From Vibrionaceae bacterium (GTDB taxonomy: Bacteria; Pseudomonadota; Gammaproteobacteria; Enterobacterales; Vibrionaceae), in assembly GCA_018222805.1 (NCBI GenBank), contig JAAEZQ010000005.1, forward strand, positions 62,001 through 126,000: DNA of 64,000 nt, given 5' to 3'. Below the pieces are notes generated by a model. It was not told where the DNA came from and ran no database searches. It saw only the letters and a list, made by a program, of their open reading frames with translations. Position 1 is the first letter of the stretch. Every line of letters starts with the position of its first letter. The translations under genes and the position numbers were made by a program. Of this stretch, positions 24,258 through 34,606 are shown in pieces.

Positions 24258-27083
24258 ATGTCTGACAATAATGACATTACAAGTAGAGATTCTGAGAATA
24301 TCACGCAAGCTGTTTTAGAGATCGTACGGGACCTTATACTTGAGTTGGACCCCGAAGGCCTCTCGTCGGTTTCTGTCCACTTAGACAGTGACCTTGACCG
24401 AGATCTTTGTTTGGATAGCCTAACACGTGCAGAGCTGCTCACTCGTATAGAAAGTCGCTTCGACGTTTCCCTTCCAGAGCACGCACTCTCCAACGTTGCC
24501 ACGCCTGAGGATATCGTAGGTGCGATAATAACGGCAGTACCATCAAGTAAAGCAGGCCTATTGAGTGAGTCTGCTAACGAGATAAAACTCGACTCAGTGA
24601 ATAAGTTGCCAACTGAGGTCAAAACGTTACAAGCACTGCTCGATTGGCATGTGGCGCATCACCCAGAACGACCCCATCTTTATGTGTATCAGAACGCTGA
24701 TGAAGTGGTAGAAGTCAACTACCGAAAACTTAAAGAACAAGCACTCAAGATCTCGGCTGGGCTTATAGACTCAGGGGTCGAAGCTGGCGACTGTGTGGCA
24801 ATCATGCTGCCAACCTGTACAGACTACTTCTACAGTTTTTTTGGCATACTTTACGCCAGAGCGGTTCCGGTGCCCATTTATCCACCAGCCAGAATCGAAC
24901 ATGTTGAAGATCACTTAAATCGCCATGCCAGTATTCTCAACAACGCTCAAGCAAAACTATTAATCACGGTCTCCGAAGCAAAGCCCGTCGCCCATTTACT
25001 TAAATTACAAGTTCCTTCCATTGATGCGATCGTCACGGCAGATGATCTAGAGAAAGATGCCACCTTCCCCGATATGGGCGATGCAGAAACAAGTGATATT
25101 GCTTTTCTTCAGTATACGTCAGGCAGTACTGGCGTCCCCAAAGGCGTAACCCTTACCCATTCAAACTTATTAGCAAACATCCGCGCAATGGGTAAGGTTA
25201 TCGGCGCAACGTCTGATGACGTATTTGTCAGCTGGCTACCCGTCTATCATGATATGGGACTCATCGGAGCATGGCTTGGTAGTTTGTACCATGCCATCCC
25301 TTTAGTGATCATGTCACCGCTGCTATTTTTAACCAAGCCTCAGCGATGGCTGTGGGCGATTCATCGTCATCGAGGCACCCTTTCTCCCGCACCAAATTTC
25401 GCTTATGAGCTTTGTGTTGCCCGAGTGAAGGAAAGCGATCTTGAAGGGCTCGACTTAAGCAGTTGGAGACTTTCATGGAATGGCGCAGAACCCGTTAGCC
25501 CGCAATCGATCCAGAACTTCTCTGCAAAGTACGCCAAGTATGGATTCAAACCGGAAACCATGTCACCGGTTTATGGGCTGGCAGAGTCCTCGGTTGGGCT
25601 GACTTTTCCTGTCACCGTCCGGGAGCCGCGTATTGAATATTTCCAAAGAGAGGCGTTAAGCCAGTTTGGTCGGGCTGTACTCGCCCAGAAGGAAGATAAC
25701 GATACCATCCCGTTTATCGGATTAGGCTACCCACTTCCCGATCATCAAATCCGCATCGTTGATGACTTGGGTAAAGAGTTACCGGATGGAGAAGAAGGCG
25801 CACTTGAGTTTCAGGGGCCGTCCGCCACCCAAGGTTACTATCGTAACCCTGAAAAAACCAAAGCACTCTATCATGATGATTGGCTGGTGACGGGCGATCG
25901 CGCGTTTACATTAGGTGGCGAGCTTTTTATCACCGGACGCAGCAAAGACATCATTATCAAAGCCGGACGGAATATTTATCCTCATGAGCTAGAACAAGCC
26001 GTAGGTAGTATTGCTGGTATTCGCAAGGGTTGTGTGGCCGCGTTTGGTAGTCACGATTGTCATTCTGGTACAGAAAAACTGGTTGTATTGGCGGAAAGCC
26101 GTGAAACCAGTAAAGAAAAGATAAAGCAGTTAAAAAAGAACATAAACAAACTGTCTCTAAAACTGCTTGGCAACCCCGTGGACGATGTCATTATCGGCCC
26201 TCCTCACTCTATACCTAAAACGTCCAGCGGAAAAATTCGCCGTAGTGCGTGTAAAGAGCTGCACGAAAGTGGGTCCTTTGCTAAGCAACATCGGGCTTTA
26301 TGGCTGCAAACCCTCAACTTAGCCGCGGCTGGCATCAGACCACAGCTACTAAAATACACGCGCACAATCTTAGATATTGGATACGCAGCCTACTCCTGGC
26401 TAGTGCTAGGAATACTCGCTCCTTTCGTCTGGTTTCTTGTTGCCGTTATACCCAACAAAGCCATGTGTTGGAAAATCACCGAGTTTGGCGCCAGAGCACT
26501 AATAGTACTCACGGGTACAAAGTGCAAAATAGAAGGAAAAGAAAACTTACCAGCAGCGAATGCCCCCTGTATTTTGGTCGCGAATCATTGCAGTTATCTC
26601 GATGGGTTGGTGATTGTCGCAGCCTCAGGATTACCATGCCGGTTTGTGGCAAAGAGTGAGTTACTGAATAACCCATTTACCCGAATTTTCTTACGCAAAC
26701 TCGGCACAGAGTTTGTTGAGCGTTTTGATGTGGAAAAAAGTGTCGTGGATGCCAAAAGGCTGGCTTTTGATGATACCTGTCAACCAATGGTCGTCTTCCC
26801 CGAAGGAACGTTATATCGGATGTCTGGTCTTCATTCATTTCATATGGGCGCTTTTGTCGCTTCTGCAAACTCACAGGTCCCAATCATCCCCATTACCTTG
26901 TGTGGTACCCGTTCAAAACTCAGAGGCAATTCTCTTTTTCCGCGTAGAGGCGACATCAGCGTGACCATTAGTAAACCATTCTACCCTAGTGGCAATGACT
27001 GGAATGCAGCGCTTGAACTTCGCGATAAGGCCAGAACAGAGATTCTAAGTCATTGCGGTGAGCCAGATATGGCCCGTAGTTAA
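24258..27083 (+). CDS. Three-domain acyl carrier/acyl-adenylating/PlsC acyltransferase protein
   Basis: A 941-residue fusion. Residues about 15-95 form an acyl carrier domain with the phosphopantetheine serine in LCLDSLTRAEL (Ser54). Residues about 125-675 form an AMP-binding domain with YTSGSTGVPKGVTLTHSNLL (near 287-306), SWLPVYHDMGL and TGDRAFTLGGELFITGRSKDII. This type most resembles fatty acyl-AMP ligases. A hydrophobic stretch (about 705-735) is followed by a PlsC acyltransferase (about 755-925) with NHCSYLD (Asn-His-x4-Asp) and PEGTLYRM. It could activate a fatty acid, tether it and transfer it to a glycerolipid, all in one polypeptide at the membrane. The product is unknown. Confidence 0.88.
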   Translation: MSDNNDITSRDSENITQAVLEIVRDLILELDPEGLSSVSVHLDSDLDRDLCLDSLTRAELLTRIESRFDVSLPEHALSNVATPEDIVGAIITAVPSSKAGLLSESANEIKLDSVNKLPTEVKTLQALLDWHVAHHPERPHLYVYQNADEVVEVNYRKLKEQALKISAGLIDSGVEAGDCVAIMLPTCTDYFYSFFGILYARAVPVPIYPPARIEHVEDHLNRHASILNNAQAKLLITVSEAKPVAHLLKLQVPSIDAIVTADDLEKDATFPDMGDAETSDIAFLQYTSGSTGVPKGVTLTHSNLLANIRAMGKVIGATSDDVFVSWLPVYHDMGLIGAWLGSLYHAIPLVIMSPLLFLTKPQRWLWAIHRHRGTLSPAPNFAYELCVARVKESDLEGLDLSSWRLSWNGAEPVSPQSIQNFSAKYAKYGFKPETMSPVYGLAESSVGLTFPVTVREPRIEYFQREALSQFGRAVLAQKEDNDTIPFIGLGYPLPDHQIRIVDDLGKELPDGEEGALEFQGPSATQGYYRNPEKTKALYHDDWLVTGDRAFTLGGELFITGRSKDIIIKAGRNIYPHELEQAVGSIAGIRKGCVAAFGSHDCHSGTEKLVVLAESRETSKEKIKQLKKNINKLSLKLLGNPVDDVIIGPPHSIPKTSSGKIRRSACKELHESGSFAKQHRALWLQTLNLAAAGIRPQLLKYTRTILDIGYAAYSWLVLGILAPFVWFLVAVIPNKAMCWKITEFGARALIVLTGTKCKIEGKENLPAANAPCILVANHCSYLDGLVIVAASGLPCRFVAKSELLNNPFTRIFLRKLGTEFVERFDVEKSVVDAKRLAFDDTCQPMVVFPEGTLYRMSGLHSFHMGAFVASANSQVPIIPITLCGTRSKLRGNSLFPRRGDISVTISKPFYPSGNDWNAALELRDKARTEILSHCGEPDMARS

Positions 27084-27280
27084 CCAAAGTAGACAGTAAT
27101 GCCATTGTCTTTGAGATATTTTATATCACGACTGGTGAAATCTGTGTCCGACCGAAATCCGTCGATACCTAACCATGTAGTACTAAAATGAATATAAAGC
27201 GCTCTCACCTAAAAATACTTTGAAACCTATAAGTGGAATTGTAGGTGGCTTGAGCGGACGACTCTCTGTCGTTTTCTACT

Positions 27281-28237
27281 TTAATGCCGATCATTTTCAT
27301 AAAATTCTTCAACTTGAAAATCTAATTCCTCCTTCCATTGTATTGGTAACTCCTTTTCAATTTGACCCAAGAAACGGGCCGTATCAGCAGTTGGATTAAC
27401 TTGATGTGCCGCTTTTGCCCATACGTAGCTTTTAGCCAACAGTTCAGAGCTGTCATGGGTGCTACTTTGCAACTTCCTCCAATACATCTTTGCGGTTGGT
27501 TCATACGCTTTTTCGATGTGACGAGATGAAGCGAGTTCCATTAAATAAAGTGCTTTATTATTGGCGTATTTATCTCCATTCGTCTGACCAACAACTCTAA
27601 GGTAAAGGGTTGCAAGCTTATAAGCAGCCTCCCCAGAGCCATTGTTTATGGCCTGCGTATACCAAAACTCCACTTGCTCTAAATTGAAGACTTCTGAATT
27701 GGATATGTAGATATCTCCCAACGTGATCTGAGCTTTGACTGCACTTCTCTCAGCCGCTTTCTGACACCATTGTATTGCTAGTGGCAAATTTCGCTCGTGC
27801 CAGGTAGTGCCTAGGTATAAACGCCCTAAATCACAGGCGGCCTCGTACACACCACTTTCATATGCCAATTTAAACCAATCGTCGGGCCTTTCATTTAAAC
27901 CTACGGAGGCGTTATTCATGATACAAAAACCATACTCTTGCTGAGCAACGGGGATTCCTTTTTCTGCAGCAAATAAAAATAACTCACAAGCTTTACTAAG
28001 ATCTTGCTCTACATTTCCCCACCCGTGTTTATAAAAAAGGGCTGACACAAAATGTGCTTCAGCAGAGTTTTGCTTCACCAAGCGAGTGAATATTTCAAAC
28101 GACTGGGAGTAATCTTCACTCGCGAGTGCCTGATACGCTTTTTCCAGTACCTTATCTTGCTTTTCTGCGAAGCTAAAGGACGGATAAGACAAGCTTAAGG
28201 TAAGCAGGGCAAGTCGTATCAGAGTGACATTTAACAT
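27281..28237 (-). CDS. Secreted SEL1-like repeat protein
   Basis: A 318-residue protein. The start at 28237 is chosen because MLNVTLIRLALLTLSLSYPSFSFA is a signal peptide; a longer frame would add 13 residues overlapping the upstream gene. The mature protein has SEL1/TPR-like repeats: LASEDYSQSFEIFTRLVKQ, AEKGIPVAQQEYGFC, AAERSAVKAQITLGDIY and NGSGEAAYKLATLY. Such repeats mediate protein binding, usually in the periplasm. It starts four bases after the tail-collar gene, so the two are co-expressed. Confidence 0.8.
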   Translation of the reverse strand: MLNVTLIRLALLTLSLSYPSFSFAEKQDKVLEKAYQALASEDYSQSFEIFTRLVKQNSAEAHFVSALFYKHGWGNVEQDLSKACELFLFAAEKGIPVAQQEYGFCIMNNASVGLNERPDDWFKLAYESGVYEAACDLGRLYLGTTWHERNLPLAIQWCQKAAERSAVKAQITLGDIYISNSEVFNLEQVEFWYTQAINNGSGEAAYKLATLYLRVVGQTNGDKYANNKALYLMELASSRHIEKAYEPTAKMYWRKLQSSTHDSSELLAKSYVWAKAAHQVNPTADTARFLGQIEKELPIQWKEELDFQVEEFYENDRH

Positions 28238-28241
28238 GTCT

Positions 28242-28931
28242 TTAATTTCTCGATGGATAAATGCCCTGAAGCGCAATGACCCAGGTTAATGCAATATATG
28301 GCATGCGATTTTCGTGAGACTGATTTCCACCAGCACTCAAGACAGTTGTCGAAGCCGTCAGGTTATTTTCCGCGACAAAACTAAGAGAAATTGAATCCGG
28401 GCTCATCGCAACATCCGGCACCTCAGTAGCGTATTTCGCTCCTGCAAGAGCATTACCAGCTGGGCTTTTTGCGTTTGACTTACCACTGAATGCGTGAAGA
28501 TCTATCACTCCGTCAATGTCTATATCACCAGACATCAACGTCGATGCCGCATGAGAATGAGATGGTAATTGAGATTCAGAAAGGGTGATGAACTCAGCCC
28601 CCCCGCGGGAGCCTAGTGGATAGTTAGTTAGTCCAGGGCCATTTCCCCACCCAATGAGTGCACGGCCTCGAGTATCAGGTAAACCAAACGTTGTACGTCC
28701 ATCCCCACCATAGGTCGTACCCAAAATAGAGAACAGCGCTGTATTTTGAGCGATCGACAAAATCTGACCATGGGCCAAAGTGTATCCGCGCGGAGCAAAA
28801 TTACCCGCGAATGCACACATACTTCCAAGGAGCTGGTTGCCGTCACCGCTGCAAGCTAACGCATTAGAACCGAATATTAATGATGGTAATAAACTCGCAG
28901 TAACTAGCAGCTTTCTTGTGAACTTTTTCAT
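28242..28931 (-). CDS. Secreted phage tail-collar domain protein (MdpB-like)
   Basis: A 229-residue protein with a signal peptide (about 1-26, ending SNALACSG). A tail-collar-like domain follows: FAGNFAPRGYTLAHGQILSIAQNTALFSILGTTYGGDGRTTFGLPDTRGRALIG is in reach of the family pattern, with the DTRGR motif diagnostic. The C-terminal region contains the GGNQSHENRMPYIALTWVIA ending. Bacterial members of this microcystin-dependent-protein type are surface or secreted proteins of unclear function, not necessarily phage parts. No other phage genes are nearby. Confidence 0.82.
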   Translation of the reverse strand: MKKFTRKLLVTASLLPSLIFGSNALACSGDGNQLLGSMCAFAGNFAPRGYTLAHGQILSIAQNTALFSILGTTYGGDGRTTFGLPDTRGRALIGWGNGPGLTNYPLGSRGGAEFITLSESQLPSHSHAASTLMSGDIDIDGVIDLHAFSGKSNAKSPAGNALAGAKYATEVPDVAMSPDSISLSFVAENNLTASTTVLSAGGNQSHENRMPYIALTWVIALQGIYPSRN

Positions 28932-29239
28932 AATCCGAATCCTTTATTAAAAAGGCTGAGGAAGCAAAAACTATGGAATGATGGATAGCGCCATGAATAC
29001 GTTAAACGTTAGTGATATTTTTATTGTTTATTTGTAAGCCCTCACAGTATAGATTAAATTTGGAATAGGAACGCCAATTGACTCAGTTTTATGCGCCTAT
29101 AAGGCAGAGAATTGGGCTAGCTCAAAACATTAGTAAAATCTTAATTACTCAGTGGAAAACCTACCGCGATAAACCATACTTCTAGCAGGTCTACTTCCCC
29201 TTTCAGGAAATCGTTCACTTTTGTGCGGGATGCCAAATT

Positions 29240-30976
29240 ATGGTTAAAACAATTTTTCACCAAACACTGGCGGACAATGCCAACCTGCAAATAGAACCAA
29301 TCAAAACAACACTCTCTCCTCCTTCACTTAGAGGTTTGAGCACCGGAGGCTTAAATATAGGCTTCGAGGCATTAGATAGACACCTTACCCAACCGGAACA
29401 AAATAAACTGGCTATTCGTTGGATCAGTAAAGACAACGAGGTCGTTGATTTCAGTTATCGTGACCTGAGCGAGCAAACTAACCGCTTTGCAGACCTGTTA
29501 TCCAAACTTGATTTACCTCATGGTAGCCGAGTGTTCAGCCTTGCGGGTCGCAGACCAGAGCTCTACATTGCGGCGATAGGAACACTCAAAGCAGGTTGTG
29601 TGTTTACCCCTCTCTTTTCAGCATTTGGCCCCGAGCCTATTCGTTCCCGAATGGAAATCGGCGAGGCAAATGTCGTCATTACCACTCGCAGCTTATACCG
29701 AAAAAAACTCAAAAGTTGGTGGCGGGATCTGCCGCACCTTAAAGCTATATTGCTGATTGATGGAAGCCCAGATGACGAGCCCGGATGTTATAACTATCAC
29801 GAGTTAATGGCCGATACGAACCCCGAATATCCTTGTGAACCTACACAACCCGAAGACATGGCACTACTTCACTTCACCAGCGGCACGACTGGAAAACCGA
29901 AGGGAGTTATCCATGTTCATCAGGCAGTTCAACATCATATTCAATCAGCCTTCTACGCATTAGATCTCAAACCTGCTGACATCTATTGGTGTACTGCTGA
30001 TCCGGGCTGGGTAACAGGGACAACTTACGGCATTATCGCCCCACTCTGTTTAGGCGTGACCATGGTCATTGATGAAGCCGAATTTGATGCCGAGCGTTGG
30101 TATCAGATCTTGCAGGATCAACAAGTCACCGTTTGGTATACCGCGCCTACTGCGATTCGTATGCTGATGAAAATAGGTGAAACCCTGCCGAAGCAATTCG
30201 ATTTATCTCGTTTACGGTTTATGGCCAGCGTTGGTGAGCCGCTCAACCCTGAGGCTGTTGAATGGGGTGAAAAAGTGTTTGGCATGCCGTTTCATGACAA
30301 CTGGTGGCAGACAGAAACAGGCGGCATCATGATTGCGAATGTCCCTTCAATGCCAGTCAAACCCGGCTCGATGGGTAAACCCTTACCTGGTATTGAAGCT
30401 GGCATTGTTAATCAAAACGATGACGGTTCTCTACGTGAAGAAACCGAACCCATGCAAGTCGGAGAACTAGCTCTCAAATCTGGCTGGCCTTCTATGTTTC
30501 GTGGTTACCTCAATCAAGAAAAAAAATACCAGTCCTGCTTCAGTGGCGAATGGTATCTCAGCGGCGATTTAGCGATGAAAGATGAAGATGGCTATTTTTG
30601 GTTTGTCGGTCGTAAGGATGACCTTATTAAATCTTCTGGTCACTTGATTGGTCCGTTCGAGGTAGAAAGCGCCCTCATGGAGCACCCAGCAGTAGCGGAA
30701 GCTGGGGTTATTGGTGTACCCGATCCCGTTGCAGGTCAAATCGTCAAAGCCTTTGTCGCACTTAAACCAAATGTGACCGCAGACGAAGAACTTAAGCAAT
30801 CTCTTCTTGGCTTAGCTCGCAAACGTCTTGGAGCCGCAGTCGCACCGAAAGAAATCGTCTTTCGTAGCAACCTACCCAAAACACGCAGTGGCAAGATCAT
30901 GCGACGCTTACTCAAAGCACGCGAACTGGGCTTGCCTGAAGGGGATATTTCGACTTTGGAGAGTGATGAACAATGA
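29240..30976 (+). CDS. Acetyl-CoA-synthetase-like acyl-CoA ligase
   Basis: A 578-residue AMP-forming ligase. Core motifs are [18 protein letters not shown] (about 214-231), WWQTETGG (about 355), [27 protein letters not shown] and the C-terminal [11 protein letters not shown] with the catalytic, regulatable lysine. The length suits the shorter Bacillus-type AcsA class. It forms an acyl-adenylate and then the CoA thioester from a short acid such as acetate or propionate. Its TGA overlaps the next start by four bases, opening a five-gene operon with E1, E2, ACP and PEP synthase. The true substrate is not fixed by the sequence. Confidence 0.88.
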   Translation: MVKTIFHQTLADNANLQIEPIKTTLSPPSLRGLSTGGLNIGFEALDRHLTQPEQNKLAIRWISKDNEVVDFSYRDLSEQTNRFADLLSKLDLPHGSRVFSLAGRRPELYIAAIGTLKAGCVFTPLFSAFGPEPIRSRMEIGEANVVITTRSLYRKKLKSWWRDLPHLKAILLIDGSPDDEPGCYNYHELMADTNPEYPCEPTQPEDMALLHFTSGTTGKPKGVIHVHQAVQHHIQSAFYALDLKPADIYWCTADPGWVTGTTYGIIAPLCLGVTMVIDEAEFDAERWYQILQDQQVTVWYTAPTAIRMLMKIGETLPKQFDLSRLRFMASVGEPLNPEAVEWGEKVFGMPFHDNWWQTETGGIMIANVPSMPVKPGSMGKPLPGIEAGIVNQNDDGSLREETEPMQVGELALKSGWPSMFRGYLNQEKKYQSCFSGEWYLSGDLAMKDEDGYFWFVGRKDDLIKSSGHLIGPFEVESALMEHPAVAEAGVIGVPDPVAGQIVKAFVALKPNVTADEELKQSLLGLARKRLGAAVAPKEIVFRSNLPKTRSGKIMRRLLKARELGLPEGDISTLESDEQ

Positions 30977-32979
30977 ACAAAAGACTCCATATTAATCGTG
31001 AGCATTTGCTCAAGCAGTTAGAACAGATGCTCCGTATTCGTCGGTTTGAAGAAAAATGTGCGGAGCTTTATGCACTAGAGAAAATTCGAGGCTTTTTGCA
31101 CCTATATATTGGCGAAGAAGCCATCGCAGTTGGAGTGATGTCTGCACTCAATAACGATGACCAAGTCGTTGCAACCTATCGCGAACACGGACACGCTTTA
31201 GCTAGAGGCATGAGCATGGGTGGCGTACTCGCAGAAATGTACGGTCGAACTAACGGTTGCAGCCGTGGCCGTGGTGGCTCAATGCACCTGTTTGACAAAA
31301 ACCACAACTTCTACGGTGGAAATGCCATCGTCGGAGGTGGTCTGCCTCTGGCGACTGGTCTCGCGCTTGCGAATAAAAAAATGCAGCGTGATGCTATTGC
31401 GGTATGTTTTTTTGGTGAAGGCGCGGTGGCTGAAGGTGAGTTCCATGAAAGCCTCAACCTAGCAGCCCTCTGGCAACTTCCGGTTCTGTTCATCTGTGAA
31501 AACAATCGTTACGCCATGGGGACTGCGCTGGCGCTCTCAGAGTCAAATACCAATATCTCACAAAAAGCCAGAAGTTATGGTATCGAATCGACCCAAGTTG
31601 ATGGCATGAATGTAGTCGATGTGGAAGCCGCCGCCTGTCAAGCTGTTGATTATGTCCGCGAGCAGAAAAAACCTTATTTTATAGAGTGTCAGACCTACCG
31701 ATTCCGTGGCCACTCAAGTTTCGATACTCAGTTGTATCGGGATAAAAGTGAGGTTGCCCTTTGGGAAGAAAAAGGACCAGTTAAACAACTCATCCATTGG
31801 CTGCAAAAAAACAGCCATTTTGAGGATCAAGAACTGTCTGATATCGAAGCTAAAATTGCCGAAGAAATCAGTGATGCCATCGCTTTCTCAGAAAATGGCG
31901 AATTAGAGCCAAAAGAGCAACTGACTCGTTTTGTGCATAGTCCAGGAGGCGAGTCATCACTAGAGCCTTTACCTTGCAGCCAAGCTCCTGACAAAGTGAC
32001 CTATCGTGAAGCACTTCGCACGGGGATTAGCGACGTACTTATCAATGAGCCTCGTTCGTTCTTAATGGGTGAAGACGTTGGTCGATATGGTGGTTGTTAT
32101 GCAGTAAGTAAAGGACTACTTGAACAATTTGGACCAGATCGAATCATTGATACACCTCTTTGTGAGTCAGGATTTGTCGGTGTAGGGGTTGGTGCAGCAC
32201 TAGGTGGTATGCGCCCTATTATTGAAGTCATGACCGTAAACTTTAGCTTACTCGCAATGGACCAAATCATTAATACTGCCGCGACTTTGCTTCATATGTC
32301 AGGAGGTCAGTTCAACGTCCCCGTTGTTATTCGTATGGCTTGTGGCGCGGGAAAACAACTTGCCGCCCAACACTCGCACAGTTGGGAAAACTTTTACGCA
32401 CACGTTCCCGGCTTAAAAGTGCTTAGCCCGGCAACCCACAATGATGCTTGCTATATGTTAAGTCAGGCAATAGCGGACCCCGATCCTGTGATCATTTTTG
32501 AACATGTCATGCTGCTTAATGAAGATGGCCAAATTACGGAGGTACCTGATGCACCGATGGACAAAGCATTAGTTCGTCGGGATGGTAAAGACGTCACACT
32601 CATTACCTATGGTGGCAGCCTTGGTAAAGCCTTACAAGCGGCGTATCAACTTGAGACAGAGGGCATTGATGTGGAAGTGATTGACTTGCGCTCACTCAGA
32701 CCGTTGGATACCGATACCATCATTGCCAGCGTTTCGAAAACTCACCGTGCCGTCATCATTGATGAAGGATGGTATACCGGAAGTCTGGCTGGTGAAATCA
32801 GTGCAGTCATCATGGAAAACGCCTTTTGGCAACTGGATGCGCCTGTCGGGCGGGTATGCACAGAAGAAGTACCGATACCTTACCCTAACCATTTAGAGCA
32901 AGCCGCCATCCCTCAAGTGGACAAAATCGTGAGCGCTGCAAAGGCGACATTAATGACGCCTGATTGGCAGGAAAAATGA
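30973..32979 (+). CDS. Fused 2-oxoacid dehydrogenase E1 alpha-beta
   Basis: A 668-residue fusion of the two E1 chains. The alpha part (about 1-310) has [34 protein letters not shown] and the TPP motif [22 protein letters not shown]...ENN, with Glu where Asp is usual. A linker (about 310-335) leads to the beta part (335-668), which has [45 protein letters not shown] and the domain-2 [19 protein letters not shown]. It is coupled by ATGA overlap to the ligase. Fused E1 chains next to E2 and ACP are known from two-carbon loading in natural-product pathways (NapB/QncN type, from memory), so the donor need not be pyruvate. Confidence 0.9.
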   Translation: MNKRLHINREHLLKQLEQMLRIRRFEEKCAELYALEKIRGFLHLYIGEEAIAVGVMSALNNDDQVVATYREHGHALARGMSMGGVLAEMYGRTNGCSRGRGGSMHLFDKNHNFYGGNAIVGGGLPLATGLALANKKMQRDAIAVCFFGEGAVAEGEFHESLNLAALWQLPVLFICENNRYAMGTALALSESNTNISQKARSYGIESTQVDGMNVVDVEAAACQAVDYVREQKKPYFIECQTYRFRGHSSFDTQLYRDKSEVALWEEKGPVKQLIHWLQKNSHFEDQELSDIEAKIAEEISDAIAFSENGELEPKEQLTRFVHSPGGESSLEPLPCSQAPDKVTYREALRTGISDVLINEPRSFLMGEDVGRYGGCYAVSKGLLEQFGPDRIIDTPLCESGFVGVGVGAALGGMRPIIEVMTVNFSLLAMDQIINTAATLLHMSGGQFNVPVVIRMACGAGKQLAAQHSHSWENFYAHVPGLKVLSPATHNDACYMLSQAIADPDPVIIFEHVMLLNEDGQITEVPDAPMDKALVRRDGKDVTLITYGGSLGKALQAAYQLETEGIDVEVIDLRSLRPLDTDTIIASVSKTHRAVIIDEGWYTGSLAGEISAVIMENAFWQLDAPVGRVCTEEVPIPYPNHLEQAAIPQVDKIVSAAKATLMTPDWQEK

Positions 32980-32992
32980 GGAGAATCAGCTC

Positions 32993-34306
32993 ATGGGAAA
33001 CAATAAGCACGATGGCTCCTTAATTGATATCACCATGCCTGCCCTTGGTGCCGACATGCGCGATGGTACACTGATGGAATGGCAAGTAAAACCGGGCGAT
33101 AAAGTAGAGAAAGGCGACATCATTGCGGTAATAGAGACCAGCAAAGGTGCGATAGACATGGAGTCTTACCACTCAGGCACCATAACAGAGCTTCTGATAG
33201 AGCCGGACATCAAACTGCCAGTGGGTAGCGTTATGGCTCGAATGGAAAGCGACATACCCGTTTCCGGTGGTATTGCGCAAACACAGTCAGCCTCTACGAC
33301 GGCAGATTCAACACAACCTCTTGCCGAACCAGAAATAGAAGAATTACCGCCTTACATAGCACCTACAACAGCCCGACCTTCCGACACAGAGCCTAAACTA
33401 GAAAGTGACAGAGTCACAAGTTCTGATCTATTAAAACGCCGTGCGGCCTCCCCTCCATCTGAAATTCAACAACGGCAATATGCATCACCAGCAGCAAGAA
33501 AAGCTGCGCATCTGTCAGGCATTGAACTGTCTACTCTCACTGGGAGTGGTCCAGATGGTGCGATTCTCCTGCGAGACTTACCTAAATCCGCCGATGCGCC
33601 AACTCCGTCGCCTGCTGATAAAACAACCGCAGAACGACAAGACGTGTCACCGATGCGGCAAGCAATCAGTGATGCCATGAGCCGCTCGAAAAAAGAGATC
33701 CCCCACTACTATCTTGCGTTGGACATTGACCTGACGAGAATACAAACCTGGTTAAAAGAACAGAATCAACAGCGTGAACCAGAGCAACGGCTTTTGCTAC
33801 CCGCCGTCATTCTTAATGCCATCGCGCGTCAACTTATCAAATTCCCTGATCTTAATGGCTTTTATCAAGACGGTCACTTCACCCCTGCTACGGCGGTGAA
33901 TCTTGGTAATACCATCAGCCTGCGAGAAGGCGGTTTGGTCATTCCGGGTATTCTCAATGCGGACCAGTTATCCGTCGATCAAACCATGGAAGCCCTACGG
34001 GATTTAGCTGAGCGTAGCCGACGCGGGCGACTTCGCAGCTCCGAGATTAGCCAAACCACCATAACGGTAACCAGTATAGGGGACCGAGGTGCCGACAGTA
34101 TTACTGGTGTGATTTATCCACCTCAAGTAGCGATCATTGGACTTGGCCGCCAACGTCAGGCTCCGGTAATCAAAGAGAACCAAATAGAGATTGGCGAAAT
34201 AATGACTGTCACACTCGCCGCCGATCATCGCGTAAGTGACGGCGTCACTGGCGCTCGTTTTTTACAAGCGCTGGCGAAGCAACTTCAACATCCGGAGGCT
34301 TTATGA
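32993..34306 (+). CDS. Dihydrolipoyl acyltransferase (E2) of the ligase-ACP operon
   Basis: A 437-residue E2. The lipoyl domain has Lys51 in VIETSKGAIDMES. A long proline- and threonine-rich linker is followed by a peripheral-subunit-binding domain (ASPAARKAAHLSGIELSTLTGSG) and the catalytic domain ending LAADHRVSDGVTGARFLQAL, with an intact HRVSDG active site. The ASPPSEIQQRQYASPAARK stretch is a typical domain boundary. Its stop overlaps the ACP start by four bases (ATGA), so the acyltransferase and the carrier protein are made together. This suggests the ACP could be its acyl acceptor (inference). Confidence 0.9.
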   Translation: MGNNKHDGSLIDITMPALGADMRDGTLMEWQVKPGDKVEKGDIIAVIETSKGAIDMESYHSGTITELLIEPDIKLPVGSVMARMESDIPVSGGIAQTQSASTTADSTQPLAEPEIEELPPYIAPTTARPSDTEPKLESDRVTSSDLLKRRAASPPSEIQQRQYASPAARKAAHLSGIELSTLTGSGPDGAILLRDLPKSADAPTPSPADKTTAERQDVSPMRQAISDAMSRSKKEIPHYYLALDIDLTRIQTWLKEQNQQREPEQRLLLPAVILNAIARQLIKFPDLNGFYQDGHFTPATAVNLGNTISLREGGLVIPGILNADQLSVDQTMEALRDLAERSRRGRLRSSEISQTTITVTSIGDRGADSITGVIYPPQVAIIGLGRQRQAPVIKENQIEIGEIMTVTLAADHRVSDGVTGARFLQALAKQLQHPEAL

Positions 34307-34548
34307 GCGATATCAATATACCCACCACGATTTCCGACGCAATAAAACACATCGCACCGGAAATAGAAATGGACGAGATTGACCTTGATGAAGATCTGCG
34401 CGAAGAGTGCGATCTTGATTCTATGGACTTTCTTAATCTCCTTGCGTCTCTGAAAAAGAGTACCGGCGTCAGTATCCCGGAAGGAGACTACACCAAGGTA
34501 CGCAGTTACAACCAATTAAAAAGCTATCTGCAAGAAAGGTGTCAATAA
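34303..34548 (+). CDS. Acyl carrier protein
   Basis: An 81-residue acidic carrier protein with the phosphopantetheine attachment Ser40 in ECDLDSMDFLNLL, where canonical ACPs have DSL. The helix pattern and acidic content fit a free-standing type II ACP. It is translationally coupled to the E2 gene and followed 58 bases later by PEP synthase. It is not the fatty-acid synthesis AcpP, whose gene neighbourhood is different. Presumed to be activated by a 4'-phosphopantetheinyl transferase encoded elsewhere. Confidence 0.88.
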   Translation: MSDINIPTTISDAIKHIAPEIEMDEIDLDEDLREECDLDSMDFLNLLASLKKSTGVSIPEGDYTKVRSYNQLKSYLQERCQ

Positions 34549-34606
34549 GTGCTGTAGCGCCAATGACGGCAGACAGAACCTTAAAACAGAATAAAGGACG
34601 CTGACT

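Noticed and set aside
27281..28931. Prophage remnant because of a tail-collar domain
   Set aside because: The protein has a signal peptide and no other phage genes are near, so it is a cellular secreted protein.
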